Shown here: in pieces, positions 24,901 through 39,900 of the stretch
How positions within the stretch are numbered: the first letter of the stretch is position 1
How the letters are laid out: the number at the start of each line of letters is the position of its first letter
Notes under the pieces: model-generated
Told to the model about the DNA's origin: nothing
The model's database searches: none
Seen by the model: the letters and a program-made list of their open reading frames with translations, nothing else
Translations under genes and position numbers: made by a program
Assembly (NCBI GenBank): GCA_964304625.1
Contig: OZ199838.1
Span: 7,874,001-7,938,000 of the forward strand
Direction of reading: 5' to 3'
Length of the DNA: 64,000 bases
Origin: Kudoa neothunni
Lineage: Eukaryota > Cnidaria

Positions 24901-27900
24901 TGAACTGCCTGGTACAAATTAATAATGTCCTCTCATTTGAACCTTTGTAAAACTTAAGCAATCGTATAGGTCCATTCAAATACAGCATTTGCATTGGTAT
25001 TTCCATTCTCATCATGCAATCTAATTTTTTCCAAACAATACCTTGTCTTAAATTTGGAAACTATCCCTAACAGCACCAAAAATCGTCAATTTTTAGGCTT
25101 TCAGCTACTCCTTCAGCTTTTTAGATTGTTAAAAACCTAGGAATATTCTTCTTTTTCCCCTGTCAGCGTAGAGTTTTATTGCATAGGAAATTTCCAACCC
25201 ATTGTATTATCCGTTCTTCATTCTTATGCAGTCTGTAGATATATTTGAATTAATTAATCAGCATCCTTTGATACTATCCCGTCTAAAGACAATTAATCTA
25301 TTTTTATTCAATATCGATCGAGTAATATTAACTCCTTGGGAAATGAAAATCTTACGTAGTCTTAAATTTTTTCTCATAGCATTGACTGAATGGGTTTATA
25401 TTATTGAATAATTATTATTTTTTTCGTTAATATTTCATCGAGATCTACTCATTTCAGCTTTTCCGTCGCCACAATAGGCAGAGCGATTAGATTAATCCTG
25501 AAAAATGTTATGCAATAGCAAGACCCACTATTCTCAGTGATTCCAATTTTTTAAATGAAACTAAAAACGCATATGCGATTACTTGTATCCTGCAAAGTAG
25601 TAATATGGAATTTTCCAAATGTTTAGGAAATAAATAATAACGGGAAATGGATAAACACGCTATATAGAACCATGCAATATCGAGACGTTTAGTGTGTGTT
25701 TCTCATTATCAATTAATTCAAAGGTTGAAAATAAGGAATTTTCTTTAAATTAATAAATTATTCTATCAATTTTTCTGCTACTCCATACAGTATAAGGTCT
25801 TGATATTGCGTAATTTAACGTTTGTGCTATATATTATTTATTTTATTTAAATAGTTTATTTGTTAGTACTTATCCAAAGGAATCTACGTTATATATTTCT
25901 ATAAAACTTAAATTACTTATATATTAAGAAATATGGAATTATGGTGGGTCTCGCTACTGCGTAACCGTTTTCTCAATTTCAATTTTATAAGCCTTGAATT
26001 ATACTTCCCCAATGTTCATTTTAGCCAAAACAATGGCTATTGGCATTGTGAATAATACTCAAGTGTCACTAGTTTGGATTATATCTAACCATTTCTGGTC
26101 CCTAGGAATGAAGCAATTGACCAGAAATATTTAAATATAACAGATTTTAAAAATTAAACTCTATATATCAGCCAAAAAAGGGGAATGCTACGATTAAAAA
26201 GGGATATTGAGCATGCATGCCATTTAGGATTAACAATGCTCGTTGCGATAGCTTCTGCCTTTAACTAAACCCTAACAAAGCGTTAGGGAGAAAATTAGAA
26301 ATCGAATGTTTTGTAGATCAATCGAATAAACTTAATGCTAGAAAGAAGTCTGCAGAGCATCTTTACTTTCAAACTGAAAGATTCTATAGTTTTATTATTT
26401 TAAGGGAGGTCATTCAATGTTTATCTAATTTTTCCATAAAATATTTTAATTAAAAATTGAAATATTACTCGAACTGAAATAACATTAAACTGATGAAAAT
26501 ATGGACGAGCTGAAAACAACCTCCAAACATGGTTGCAGTGATAAAGGATAAAGTGAAAATATTCCTGATCACTTAGTTATTAAAATTTAAAACTATAGAC
26601 AATAAACATTCGGATAAATAATTCAAGTGGGAGCAAAATCGGATTTACGAATTTAGAAAGTCCTTTTTGGTGTATGGGTATTAAATTTCATCAATAAACG
26701 TACGACGAAACATTATGATGTATACGAATGATATTTAACTTCTCGGGTATAACTTCTAAAAATAAAACCAAAAATATATTATAATTAGATTAGAATACTC
26801 TATTTTGTGAAAAATTGGTTTAAGCATTTGTTTAAAAAATTTGAAATAATCAAATTTTACATTGATGTAGGCATTACAAAAAAGATAAAACCACATTAGG
26901 GATTGGGTCTGTGAGAGGGTAAAGTTATGATAGTGGCTATTACCACGGATCCGTGTAATCCCCACCTTCGGCACATGCTATTACCACGGGAATCAATCTC
27001 TCTGCAATTGTTATCTCTATTAAATAACTAATTTCACATTACTATTATTTATATTTTTCTCTACTAAATTATAGAATTAGGTAACAATTGAGAATATCTT
27101 TTTTACATATTTATATTGTTTATTTTATTGATCGCTTTCCATAATTAAATGAAAGATTTATTAATCTTAATTTAATACATGATCAAAATTGTATTATATC
27201 ATTTTCTGTCAATAATAAGATTAAAGTTAAAGAATTTTGTGTGATTTTGTAGGTCTGACATTACTCTTGAAGCGCGCGCCTTTACATGATATATTCAACC
27301 TCGTGTTATTTAATTTATTTCCAATCTTTACAATGTTTAAATTATATGATTTATTGTATTCTATTCATAAATTATGAACTTCAAGATAAAATATGCTCAT
27401 TATATTTCACAGAAATGATGTGAATTTTCCGCGTTAGTTTTCAATATAGACAAGAAATTTGAGAAAACTAATCATAATTAGGTTATTTTTCAGAAATTAG
27501 ATGAATATAACACGATGAACAATGGCTATCCTAGTCAAATAAATAATGAGAGATCTAAGAAAATTTAGTTTTTTTTTTGTATCCAATAGTGGTTAAAGCG
27601 TATCCCTTTGGTCTCCCAACAGACTTCACTCGAGAGGGAATTTTTAAGGCTAAAATAATTTAAAACAAGAAAGGAATTGAAAGTACCGTCAAGCTCGATC
27701 ATATTTAAAGTAGGTGCTAATTGATCTTTAGATAAAACAGTTTGGAGCTCGGGAGCATTTTCATTTGAAATATTATTAACAATAATATTCTCGATAATCT
27801 CCTCACCTTGCGGAACAATATTATTACCAACACCCTCAACAATTATTTGAGAATTAAAAATATTCTCAATAACATCTATTTTTTGTAAGTTAGATACGAG

Positions 27901-30900
27901 TAAAATAGTCAAGTTAAGCGTCGTATACCTCTTCCTTCAGAGATATCTTCATCTTCAGCTATAGCCTCAGAGTATTCAATGGTGCGATTTCCTAAAAATA
28001 AATCAAGAAAAATTAAGTTTTCTTAAAATACCTAATTGATTTATTTGTTTTATTAATTTGACGTCATGGTTCTTGATTATTTTTTCTATTGTGTTGAATA
28101 GTGATAGGCAACTATCATAAAACTCCCCACAATATTCAGCGGACAAAGCTGCTAGCTTATTTGTGTAAATCACAGAATTTTTTAAACGTTTTCCATAAGA
28201 ATTAAAAATTCCTTTTGGTTTTATTGTAATACTCTCTTTTGGTGTTATATTTATAGTTTCCATTTCCAAGAATCGGCTCATGTAATCTTTTGACCACCTA
28301 GGGTGGCATAAATTTGAATCGAACATTGGAAGCAGGTTAAACGCTCTCTTTTTAAAAATATGACTACATGGAAGGAGATACGATCTGTAAATATAACAAT
28401 TACATTTTATGGATGTAGTTAAACTATCTGTATTAGTGTTTTCGTCAAAATTTTGAATTTGTTTATGGATTATATTGAAGGCAAATGGATTTAAATGATT
28501 AAAATACGCGCTTAGAACCTCATTTGAGATATCAAAATTAACTGGGTTCAGTAATATTTTGGTTATATTGTATTTCCTTTCTATTCTCATTGATTTGAGA
28601 GCGTCAAAGAAATAACGGAAAAAATCATTAAGATTTGAAAATTTCTTTATTGTTTGTTTTAATTGACCATTAATGGCTTCTAATCTATTATTGGTCAAGT
28701 TTTCATAGAAATGATGTGTTTCACTTAATCCTATGACCCATTCATCAGCGATTGGTTCCCAATTGGATTTAAAATAGTTAATAAACTTATCGTTGCTTTG
28801 TTGAAAAAGGTTATTGCATAATTTATCGAATTCATGTTTATTTTTCGAATAGATAATTTTATTAAGAGTTTCAAGCAATTGGTCCCTTTTCTCTCGTGTG
28901 ATACCGTATTTCAACATAGTTATTTCACGTCTGAAACTTTGAGAAACATGAAATATACAGATCATTAGATTAGAGTTAGGAAATAGTTCTTTCAAACATT
29001 TCCTTAGAGTGTGGTGCTTGTCAGTAATGCTCGTTCGGACATTTTGAGTCATGTTCGGCATCATTTTTATTAGTTGGGAAATATACCATTTAATTGACTC
29101 CGCCGTTTCATCGTACAAGATGCAGCCGCTAGTTATGTGGGTTTCACCAACCGAGTCTTCTGCAACAGACAGATACAATGGCGCACTAATGAACTAATAA
29201 AACAACGAAATAGAGAAAACCTCCTAAGATTACCGTGAGTCTAGCAGTTTATAGGTTGCATCAAGCATGAGTAACTCTGGAAAGAAATTAATTGTGTTGA
29301 GCATCTGTTTATCCATAAAAAAGATTCCACAAACATTTTTATTATCATCTGATAAAACGCTCACCATGCAGTTGTATTGATTCTTTAAAATTTCTAAAAC
29401 TAAAGTAATGTCATCAGTTCCGACTTAAGAGGATTTTTTAATGTTGTGGATAGCTTTCAAAGGTATATTCTTGCCTGTCTCGTCATTTATTTTGGCTTGT
29501 ATGAGCTTTTTATTTGCTCCGAGAGAAAGAAGCTCTGACAAATAGCCGTCACATCGATTTAATTTCCTCTGACTGGGTAAGTTTTCATAGATCCATGGAT
29601 CATTTGGATGGTTATGGGCAGTGTTAGAAGATCTAATCTCCAGGAAATTTCCATCTACACTTACTCTTAATGTAACTTTAAATGGGCAATCTCTCTTAAG
29701 GGAATTTTTCTTGCGTTCGCCTTTACCTCTATTTCGGTAATGGGCTCCAAAGTAACATACGTAAGTTATTTCGTAATACACTAGCGTGTCTTTAATATTT
29801 CGATTAACCCGGTTTTGCACTGAATCAATTCTTCTTGAATCTCGAATCTTTAAATTCACAAAATGACTTTTCTCATACTCTTGAATATAAGATTTTAAAC
29901 TTTCAAAAGTTTCAAATTTCATTCCAACATGAAAATTGTCTGAATTCGAATCACTCATTGTAGTTCAACCAAACTCGTGAAACACGTGGAGTTATGTTCA
30001 CACTGCATGGCTCAAAGCAATAATTTAGAAATGATTAATATTTATAATTAATTCAACGTTAATATTGTTTTAGTCTATTAAATTCGCTAACATTTATGTT
30101 TCTGACCGTCTATTTTACGTAAATTTACAACCATCTCAAATTTCTTTATTTTTCATAATTTAGTAGAGAAAAATATAAATAATAGTAATGTGAAATTAGT
30201 TATTTAATAGAGATAACAATTGCAGAGAGATTGATTCCCGTGGTAATAGCCACTGCCTAAAGTTATTTGATTTTTCATTTATTTGATTAAAAGCAGATAT
30301 TCAAACAAAATAAAATATTTCATAAAATATCCTTCACAAGCTAAAGAAAAAATGTTATCCTTAAATTGTTTCAAATTTTGAAGTATCTGTATCTGAAGTT
30401 TTACAAACAAAAAAAGGTCAGTATCCTCTCAGATTAGTGCTCTTAACGCTTACAGGCATATTTAATTTTTTTACATATGAATTTTTGTTCATAATACACT
30501 ATAAGCCTCGCTGAACTCATTTATCTTGGAATTATGTTGTCTTCTATTATAGGGATTCTAAACCGGGGATAAATTTTAAATGTGAGGGGGTAAATTAAGC
30601 GACATTAAAATTAGATAGTAGATAGGGGAAATTTTTGCAAAATGCGGTTCGTGACTTATTTAATGATGTCTAAGGAATTATATTGTTTAGAGTAATTAAA
30701 CTCAATAAATTGTCAGAAATGTTTAAAAAATTTGTTTAGGAATAATTATTTAAAAACTATTTATATAGATGTTATTTATCTCTTTCTTTTATGTCTCATT
30801 TATTTTTTAGAGATGTAGCCTAATAATAATAATACTTAAAGCGGCTATTTCCATAGTAAATAATCACGTGCCACTAATTTTGATCATTTTTAATTATTTC

Positions 30901-33900
30901 GGGCCTCTAAGAGAGCGCAGGAAACGTTAGAAAATAATTAAATTTAGCAGAATCTGATACAATCAATTTTTAGACAGCTTGTTAGTAAAAGTTACTGGGA
31001 TTAAAAATTGTCATTACGTGGGCGTACATACCTTTTAGGATTAGAATTTATCGTGAAAATACCTTCGGCCTTATCTAAATCAGTAAAAAACCTTAAAGCA
31101 GATGTGAATTTGGTTTCCGAGTTAAGAGAGTAAAATTGGATTTTTCATCAAATCGGGGAGGTGGGAAATTTGAAAAAACCGTTGAGAATACCTGCTCTAG
31201 TAGATTACGCAACAGTTTTATGCGAGAACTATTAGGTCAGTGATATTTCGTGTCATAATTTAATAAACATGTCAACCCGATCATAGTCAATAAATTTGGT
31301 ATAAAAATAGTGAGTATCAAACTATAGAATATTAATTAAAAATTAATGAATTTTCGACTTAAGTAGTTAAATATGTAATTTTTTCGCTTAAATATATTTT
31401 AAATGCATAACATATTAAGAATATAGATAATATTGGGCATTCGTCTTATTAATCACTTCATTAGATAACCAAATTGGGAACTTAACTATAGCGCAAGAAT
31501 ATGAGGTTGAAAATGAAAAACTTTTGGAATTTTTTTAAGTAAACTAAGGTTTGAAAATTTGAGTTGATTTGTGATGCATTTTCAACTTTAACCTTCCGAG
31601 CGTTTCCAAAACTGACTATACATTTACAGTCATGCCTCGGTATTGCGTGGTAAATTGGGACCGCCAACATACTACACACAATACAGAATTGATACGTAGT
31701 ATCGAGTTTCACGCAAGCGCATTGTGCAAAAAATCGATTGAACCATTTATTGGCTCCTTTTTAAACATAAATTCATTTATATAATGAAAGTAAGGTTTTT
31801 CTACTTTTCATTTTATCTTTAGAGAAAGTGCCTATCATTTTAACCTGCGGCTCCTTCTTTTATATAACTGATTTTCGATCCATAACAGGATGCAAATCAT
31901 ATAGACCTTCCGGATCTTGGTTTTAATAGGCTTTTCTAAGAGTTCTTAAGGTGTCCTTAATTTCCGATGTTGACAGTTTGACGACTAATTGTTCCTTTTG
32001 ACACTTATCATCAGAGATACTGGCGCATGACCCGCTATTAAATTAGACTACCAACAAGGTCTCCCCTTCATTCACGTTTTTGTTTGTTAGAAATGTTGTA
32101 GCTGGAAAGTTTTTGTTCTTTCTAAAAGATTCTACTGAGGATTGAATGTCCTTTATATTTAAAACTAGCGCAAAACCCCCGATTCGCGAAGACTTCCTTG
32201 CCTAGCCAAGTAGACTAACACCTGGCGCAGACTAAAGCCTCTTTGATTTTTAAGTAAATAGCGCTAATGCCCAGTTTTGACTGGTACAGTGTGATGGAAA
32301 ATTTTAACTTTAATTTTACTTCTGAATGGAGAAATTTTACGGCAAAGTTAATCTAATTAGCATTTTAAACCCTGTAAATTTTATTTTTCTATTTTAATTT
32401 GTGCATTTTAAAGCTTATTTTTGCAATGTGATGATTTAGATAAACGAAATTATGCGCACACTTTCCATTCAAATATAAATAGAGGTATGCAGAGAAATTA
32501 ATGGGTAATTTTAAGTTTATTTTACAAATTATTGACTAAAACTATGGTGACCTTAATTTTAAGAGAAATGTAATTAGCGATTAAAGTTCAGTTATTTATG
32601 AAACAACATCGTTGAGCAACTTAAATAGGACTTTCAGTTCTTTTCCAAATTTTGCGATAAAAATTAATCCTTCTAGTTATAAAATTTATTATTAGTCTAC
32701 AAACAATAAAAAAAATAAAATCAACCTAAGATGGCGACGAAATATAAATATTAATTGTTACTCCTTTTTTCGCAATTTTATAATGATGCCAATGATTTTT
32801 TAAAAGCTGTGAGCGGTAACTTACGTATTCACTATTGTAACAAAATTTCCCGATTTATAAATAAGTCCAACCTTGCTTTTTATCAAAATTCTTACTGGTT
32901 CAAAAATATACACATTTAATTAACAAAATACGATTAAATCAAAAATGTAAAGGTGTTTTTGGTTTGAAAAATTACAGTGATGCTTAAACATCAACTGGTT
33001 TTCTTGGAGGAATGCACCCCCTTTTAAAATTAACGTACTGTTTGATTTCCCTAAAAAATTACTTCGTATTGAACTATTCTTAGATTAACGAAAACTTTGT
33101 GAAAATATCGGTTAGATCGAATAGACAATAATTTATTATTAACTTACATGACACGTATTGAGAGGGGATTGTATTTTATGCAAAAGTAATCATGAATATA
33201 AATTCTTAAACTACGCATAGAATGTGGTGTCGCTTATTTTTATGCAGCTTTTATATCATAATGAATTAATGCGAGCCTAAACAAAACAGTATATTGATTT
33301 GAATATTAACCTTAAGGTCTGGGTTAAGGAATAATTAGGTTACTATGAACTTAAACATTATTTAAAAAATTGTCTCATCGAATTTAGAAACTTATCGAAT
33401 TAGTGATGCTAACCATTTTTCAAAAAAGTTTAGGAAAACAAAATAATGAGCAAAAACTTATCGAAAAGACGAGTATAATTTCAATCTCAATCGATATCCT
33501 TTATATATATAAAAGAGGACTGTCGGTATGTTTGTGTGTGTGCCCCTAAGTACGCATGTGCGGACAATTTTTTCCGTATAGAGAGCCATATATAAAATTT
33601 TTATAAATTTGTAATATTTAAAAAAATCGTTTAATTGTTTTCGGACTACGAAAGTTTCCACAAAGTATTTATGAAATAGTGATTTTGTCGATTTAAAGTT
33701 TGTTTTTCGGATTAAATGAGTTCAACTATAGGATTAGCACTTGCTTATTTCATGGTTATGGTCGGTTGAAGTTAACTACCTCCTTTATATGCTCCATCAT
33801 ATGTTCATTAACTGCTTCTATCTATCTATCTATCTATATTTATATATAAGGTTGGCGTTTCTATTTGGGTGTCTGTTTAAACACACTCCTTATTTGCGGA

Positions 33901-36900
33901 GTTTTAAAGTATATGACTTGATAAGTATATTTTATAAGTTCTATTAATGGTTTTCAACGTGGTAAAAAATCTATCTATGTTTCATAAATAACGACTTCGT
34001 GGAGAGCGTTAAAGTTACATTGATTGAAGCGTTATAATGGAAATACTGCGTTCATAGGTTTCATTAAATTGTCCGCTAAGTTTTACTTTACGTGATTAAG
34101 TTCAATACAGATGTTTGTACTTTTATTTCACCAAATTATTTAAATTGTTTATGATGAAATCGACGCAATTTGTGGCTGTTTATGATAAAAGCGCATGTAT
34201 GTTTATGCCGAGCTAAACGATGCTAATTTTAGCAATATCGATTAATTTTCATAAGTTTTCTTCTATCTCTTTTATCTCTTAAAAAGTTAGTGGTGCACCC
34301 AGTTACCGAGCCAGGCCAGAATTCGACTTTTAAAAATCCTCCGGGCAAAAAAATAACGTTTTAGATAACACTTTAAAGGGATTTAAATAATTCGATAATG
34401 TAAAAAAATACGACACTGACAATAGATTATTTGACGTTGGTGCCGGGCCACGAAATTTTTAAATGGACGCAGGGATTGATACTTTCCTACACAGAAATGA
34501 TCACAATTTAAATTTCGCTAATCCAAATCGCTGATATGTCACTTAAAAATTTTTAGTTATTTTTCATCTAGGGATTAATTGAAACTTCAATATATTTGTT
34601 GAATATTATTAAGAAACGTATCTATGCGAAATCTTCCCCAAACAACGCCGGGCAGTTCCCGCTAGTTAAAAATATCAAATGTATAATCGCGCATACGTAC
34701 GCCATAGATATTGCGTAAATTTTTCCTAATACCAAAAAGTTACCACGCATTATCGAGACCCGAGACCTTATTGTAATTTATAATTAACTTTAACTTGGAA
34801 TTTTATTTTAAATGTAACATCCCTTACTAAAATCGGATCATTTAAATTTTGGGGGTTATAATCATCAACATTAACCTTTTATAATGTCAAATAGATATTC
34901 ACAGGATCCAATATTGAGGAAATTGCAAATAAATACACTACTTCAAATGTGTCATCAAGGGTGTACATAATGATTTTCTTATTTCTTATTGTTTTATTAT
35001 CATGTAAAAGTGTGGAATGCTAGATATTAGCTAATTCGTTATAGATGTTTGGTCCTTTGTTTTGCTCGCTGTTTTTTACAACTTACTCAAAGAATACCTC
35101 AAGGACGACCAAATAAACATTTTTGAAATTGATAATATTGTTGATACTCCATCAAATGAACCGTCCCTTAATAAACACTTAAAAATTCCTCAAAGTATTC
35201 GTATAAATTAAACAATAATTGTTCTATTTAATTCAAGAAATAATAAATTGGATATCAGAAACTTACACTCGCTGGAACACAAATAATCTAATGCAACTAG
35301 AAACATTTTATATTGGACACAGATCATTATTCCTGTTTGGCCAAAAGAATAGGTAAATTAATTTGATCGAATTTAATGTAAATTTTTGATAGAATAAAAA
35401 AGTTTCTAATAAAAATTTTATTACGCACTCCATATGAAGAATTTATGCAAGCAATTATATTTCTGAAAACTGTTTTTATTATGATAAAAACCGATATGAC
35501 CACTTCACCCAGTAATGCATCGTATATTAACGTAACTACAATTTATAATTATTAAGTTAATTCTGTTTTCAAGGTATTCTTTTTCGCCGAATATCTATTT
35601 TTATTCTTTTTTCTCCTGGAAGCTTTAATTAAGGTATTCATTATTCACCAAAATAATTCATAAATATCAAGAATGATATGTAAACGCTTAATCTATCCTG
35701 TCCTTCAAAGTCATATTAATCCAAGTGTCAACATATTTAGATTTATTCGACTAATCTTTGGTTCTGCTATTTGTTAATATTTTGTTAAGAGAAATACAGT
35801 CGTGTCTCGGTATTGCGTGGTTCAATACAGCGTGTTTTCCCATTTCCCATTAATATTTATTTCTGAAAATCCAAGAAACTCGGTAAAACTACATCTTCAG
35901 TTGTAATAAGTCTCGTATAAGCCATTAATTTCATTTTAAAGTTAAGATCATCAAAAATAGATGGTTTCTTTATTGCGTGGCTTCCTCCAGGAAATAATCC
36001 GCATAATCCGCCTATTGATTATTGATGCGCCAGAAAATTCAAAATGGATAGGTGTCAACCATATATAAATGAAAAAAATAATAATTATTCAATGTTACAA
36101 GCCTCTTTATTTAATTAATACAACGAGCAAAATCTATGACCATTAAGAGTTTAATTTGCCAAGTAGTTAATATTGTCCGATTTATATTGAGTCCAATTAG
36201 TTTATCCATCTCTCGATGGGATATTTTCAAAGGAGGCGGTACAATTAATTCTAATATTTTCTCTGATTGTATAAGAATTAAAGTATGGAAAATATAGCTG
36301 GTTAGAAATCTGCTTTTACAACTGGATTGTGCCCCAGCTAGAGAAGAAAAATATTTCTGGGGTTCTAATCAACAAATAAGCTGAGAACAGTAGCTACAAG
36401 TCTAAAAATTTATGACGTATAGTTCAGTAAAGGTTTTTTTCAAATTTCAAGATTAATTACTGTTTGGAAAACATTATATTGCATGGTGAGGTTGGAAATA
36501 CCGATACAAATAGCGTATATGAATGGATCTAAAAGGTTTCTGAAGATTTTCAGAGGCAAAAACTTGTAGAAATTATTAATTTAGACAAGACTGCTCTCAT
36601 CTACGAACAGTTGTTACAATGAACATTTACCACTAAAAAATGAAATCGGTTTGAAAGCGATGAAGTTCTCGAAAACGAGAGTCACCTTGGTAATTGCTTA
36701 TTTCAAAAGGCGACAAATTCCTTCTATAGGCCATAGGAACATTGAAAAAGCCACCTTATTTTTGCGGTATCAATAACCTCCCAGTGAAATATCTATTCCA
36801 AAAAACGGCTAGACATCAGCAGCTTTATTCTTTTAAATTGTTAAAAACATTGATAAGCAGTTTAACGAATAAAAAAAGTTTTTCTTATTCTTGATCCTTG

Positions 36901-39900
36901 ATCAATGTAAATCTCACCCTCAATTAATAAATCAATGTAATTACATCGAAATGAGCTTTCTTCCAAAGTATACTAATGTAATCAAATCAATAGATTTTGT
37001 GATCATCCATTATTTGAAGTTTAACTGTAGAAAATCATTCGTTAGTCAGTTTATTTGTCAATGATTCTACGAAAATTTTCAAATATACTATCTTGGAGTG
37101 TCTTCGTATTTTGTAGGCTGCGTGGAAAATGGTGACGAGCTCAACCTCAACTTTTGAAATTTTCTCGAGCAATGTCCGATATTCAGAAATCGTGCGATTA
37201 ATTTAAGGAAACATTTTTAAACATCAATTATGACAAATTTAACGTAAATATTAGTCATACCGAAAAAGAAACAATTGATGGTATGTAATACAATTGGTAC
37301 ACATTAATCTATTGCTACATAACGCGAATGAGGTTGTTGAATTGAAGCACGTTAAAGTTATACTCAAAGAAATGCATAGTAAACCTGATACAAATGTCCC
37401 AGGATCAACAAAATGCAACGATGATCTCGATTTCTATTAAGAAAATCAAATAATTACGATATCTGACCTAAAAATAGTCATAAATATTATTGGATAATCA
37501 TTTATATTTAAAAGTCCACCTTCATCATTTCACAACCATCCAATATGGATGCCCTATATAAAATTATACGGCCTGGAACAAAGTTAACGAAAAATCGACT
37601 ATTTCTCCAATATACAAATATAGTAATGCGCACGCTCGACCCCTAGATATTGCGTGGTAAATTGCTATTCCCAAAAAAACCTCGTATATCTAGACCAGCG
37701 CTTCCCGATTCGTTTAAGACTTCGGACCCCCACAGTTAATAAATCTAGCTCCGGACCCCCCCCCCCCCATTAAATTAGAAATTTGAAAACAGATCTACCT
37801 TTAGTAGAAAATGAAGTTAGTTAAATTTGAACATAAGTTTTCCAAAAATTATACAAAAACAAAAAAATATAATAACTATAGTTCAAAAAATCAATTAATT
37901 CGGCGTTTGACTCTTTTCTTGTCTTTTTTTTTTGAAACAATAACATCAAAGCGAGGCTCTTTGTTGGATAATGATAAACACATATCATTTTCGAGAGTGA
38001 GTGAATTTCGATATTTATTTTTTATATACAGAAGTGTGGAAAATCCAGCTTCACAAAGCCAAGTTGTTGAGAATTGAACCAATATTTGAAGAGCTATTTT
38101 GGAAAGGGTAGGATATTGAATTAAAGTTCCGCACCAAAAATGTTCGAGCGAACCAGAATCAAATAACAATTTCATGGAATGGCATTCTCGCAAATCGATC
38201 AGATTTTCTTTTTCTTCGTCATTATCACTCATTTTGTCTAATTTGAATGCAAACGGGTTAATGATCCAACTCTCTGACTCCTGTATTTCTCCAGGGTGAA
38301 GTAATCATCAAATGAATTTCTCAATCGATCCGAATTCTCGCATATATATTTTTTGAAATCCTCAAAAACAGTGCTCGTATCATTCAAAACGATTTCTTCT
38401 AGAGAAGGAAAATTCGCCAAGTTTTGACAATCGATTCTGGATCTCCATAACATCAATTTTTCCCTAAAAGAGCACAGTCTATCACGGACGACTATAACAT
38501 TTATCCCTCTTTCTTGAATAGAGCAATTTAGATCATTGATATGACTAAAAATATTTGCCAAGTAGGCTAGAATGAATAGATGAGAAATTGGGAATTTCAA
38601 AAGTACGCGCAAGATCAGATTTTTGTTCGAATAGAAAGTTCTGAATTTTGTTTCGAAGTTCGAAAAATCTAGCTAAAGCTTTGCCTCGTGAAAGCCACCT
38701 GACTTCGGTATAGTACAGAAGTGCAGATGCTTCTTCACCCGAGTCACTGCAAAATGCCTTGAAGAGTCTGTGGTTTAGAGCTCTGCCTTTGATAAAATTT
38801 ACAATTTTTATGCAAGAGTTCATAACGTTTCTCAAAGTTTCTGGCATCGTTTTTGATGTGAGAGCTTGTCGATGAAGGATACAATGGGTAATAGTAACGT
38901 CGGGAATTCGGTTTCGCATTAGAGTAGCAAAACTGGATCGTTTTCCAAGCATGACCGGAGCACCGTCTGTACAAATAGATCCAATAAGCTGGAAAGGTAT
39001 GTTGTTTCTATCAAAAAAGTTATGGACCATGTCGTAAATATCCTTCGCAGTGGTAGTTTTTGTTAAAGGTTACAAAAGAGAAACTCTTCCACGATAACTT
39101 TTGATGTAACATAGCGGACGAAAGAAATTAGTTGGCTACAATTGCCACGTCGGTTGACTTGTCCAGCTGGATGGAGATTTTTATAGGTGAAGCTTTCACA
39201 TCTTAAAGAACTTGATCGAGTACGTCCGCACTCATATCATCAATTCTATTTCGAATAATATTGTTTGAGAGTGGAATCATTTGAAGCTTTTTAGCGGCAT
39301 TTGGGCCCAAAATAATTTGTGCCGATTCCAAAATACAGGGTTTAGTAAGAGTTTCAGCAATGGTGTGTGGCTTTTTCTTCGCAATTTTATATGACGCCAA
39401 AAGAAATGGTTTACAAAGGGGAGCAAAACCTAACGTTGGAGGAGTCATTCTTGAATCGAATTTTATCCTTTTAGTGGTCAAAGATTGATTATCATTCCCT
39501 GCTCTTGATGTTCCACCATGCTTAATTGTAAAATGTTCATGTAGTTTTGATGGTTTCAAACTTGAATTGGAAAATAATATATCGCATAGAATACATTGGG
39601 TTCTGTCAATTCCATCAATTACTCTTTTGGTAAAACCATACTGGGTGTATTCTTCATTCCATTTCCTAATTTTCTTATGATTTACCATGTTGAAACGAAG
39701 GCTAGGATTAAATCAAACGAAAAAGAGGGTGAAATTAGGTTCGCGTGACTTATCTAAGATTTCTCGAAATATTTTATAGTTACAAACTATTTAAAACTAA
39801 TAATTTAATTATCATATCCAACAAGAGATTTAAGTATTTCTATTATTAGCATCTGTCTACATCAAATTAAATTATAATTAATTGTCATATTTTTATAGAA

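Noticed and set aside
29425-29427. Reassigned TAA codon
   Set aside because: In-frame TAA occurs in the MULE and piggyBac D, but TAA also ends the channel gene and the IS630 gene at sensible places; single mutations in transposons are the simpler reading.
33818-33845. TATC run as a regulatory array
   Set aside because: Simple microsatellite inside a Helitron-like repeat.
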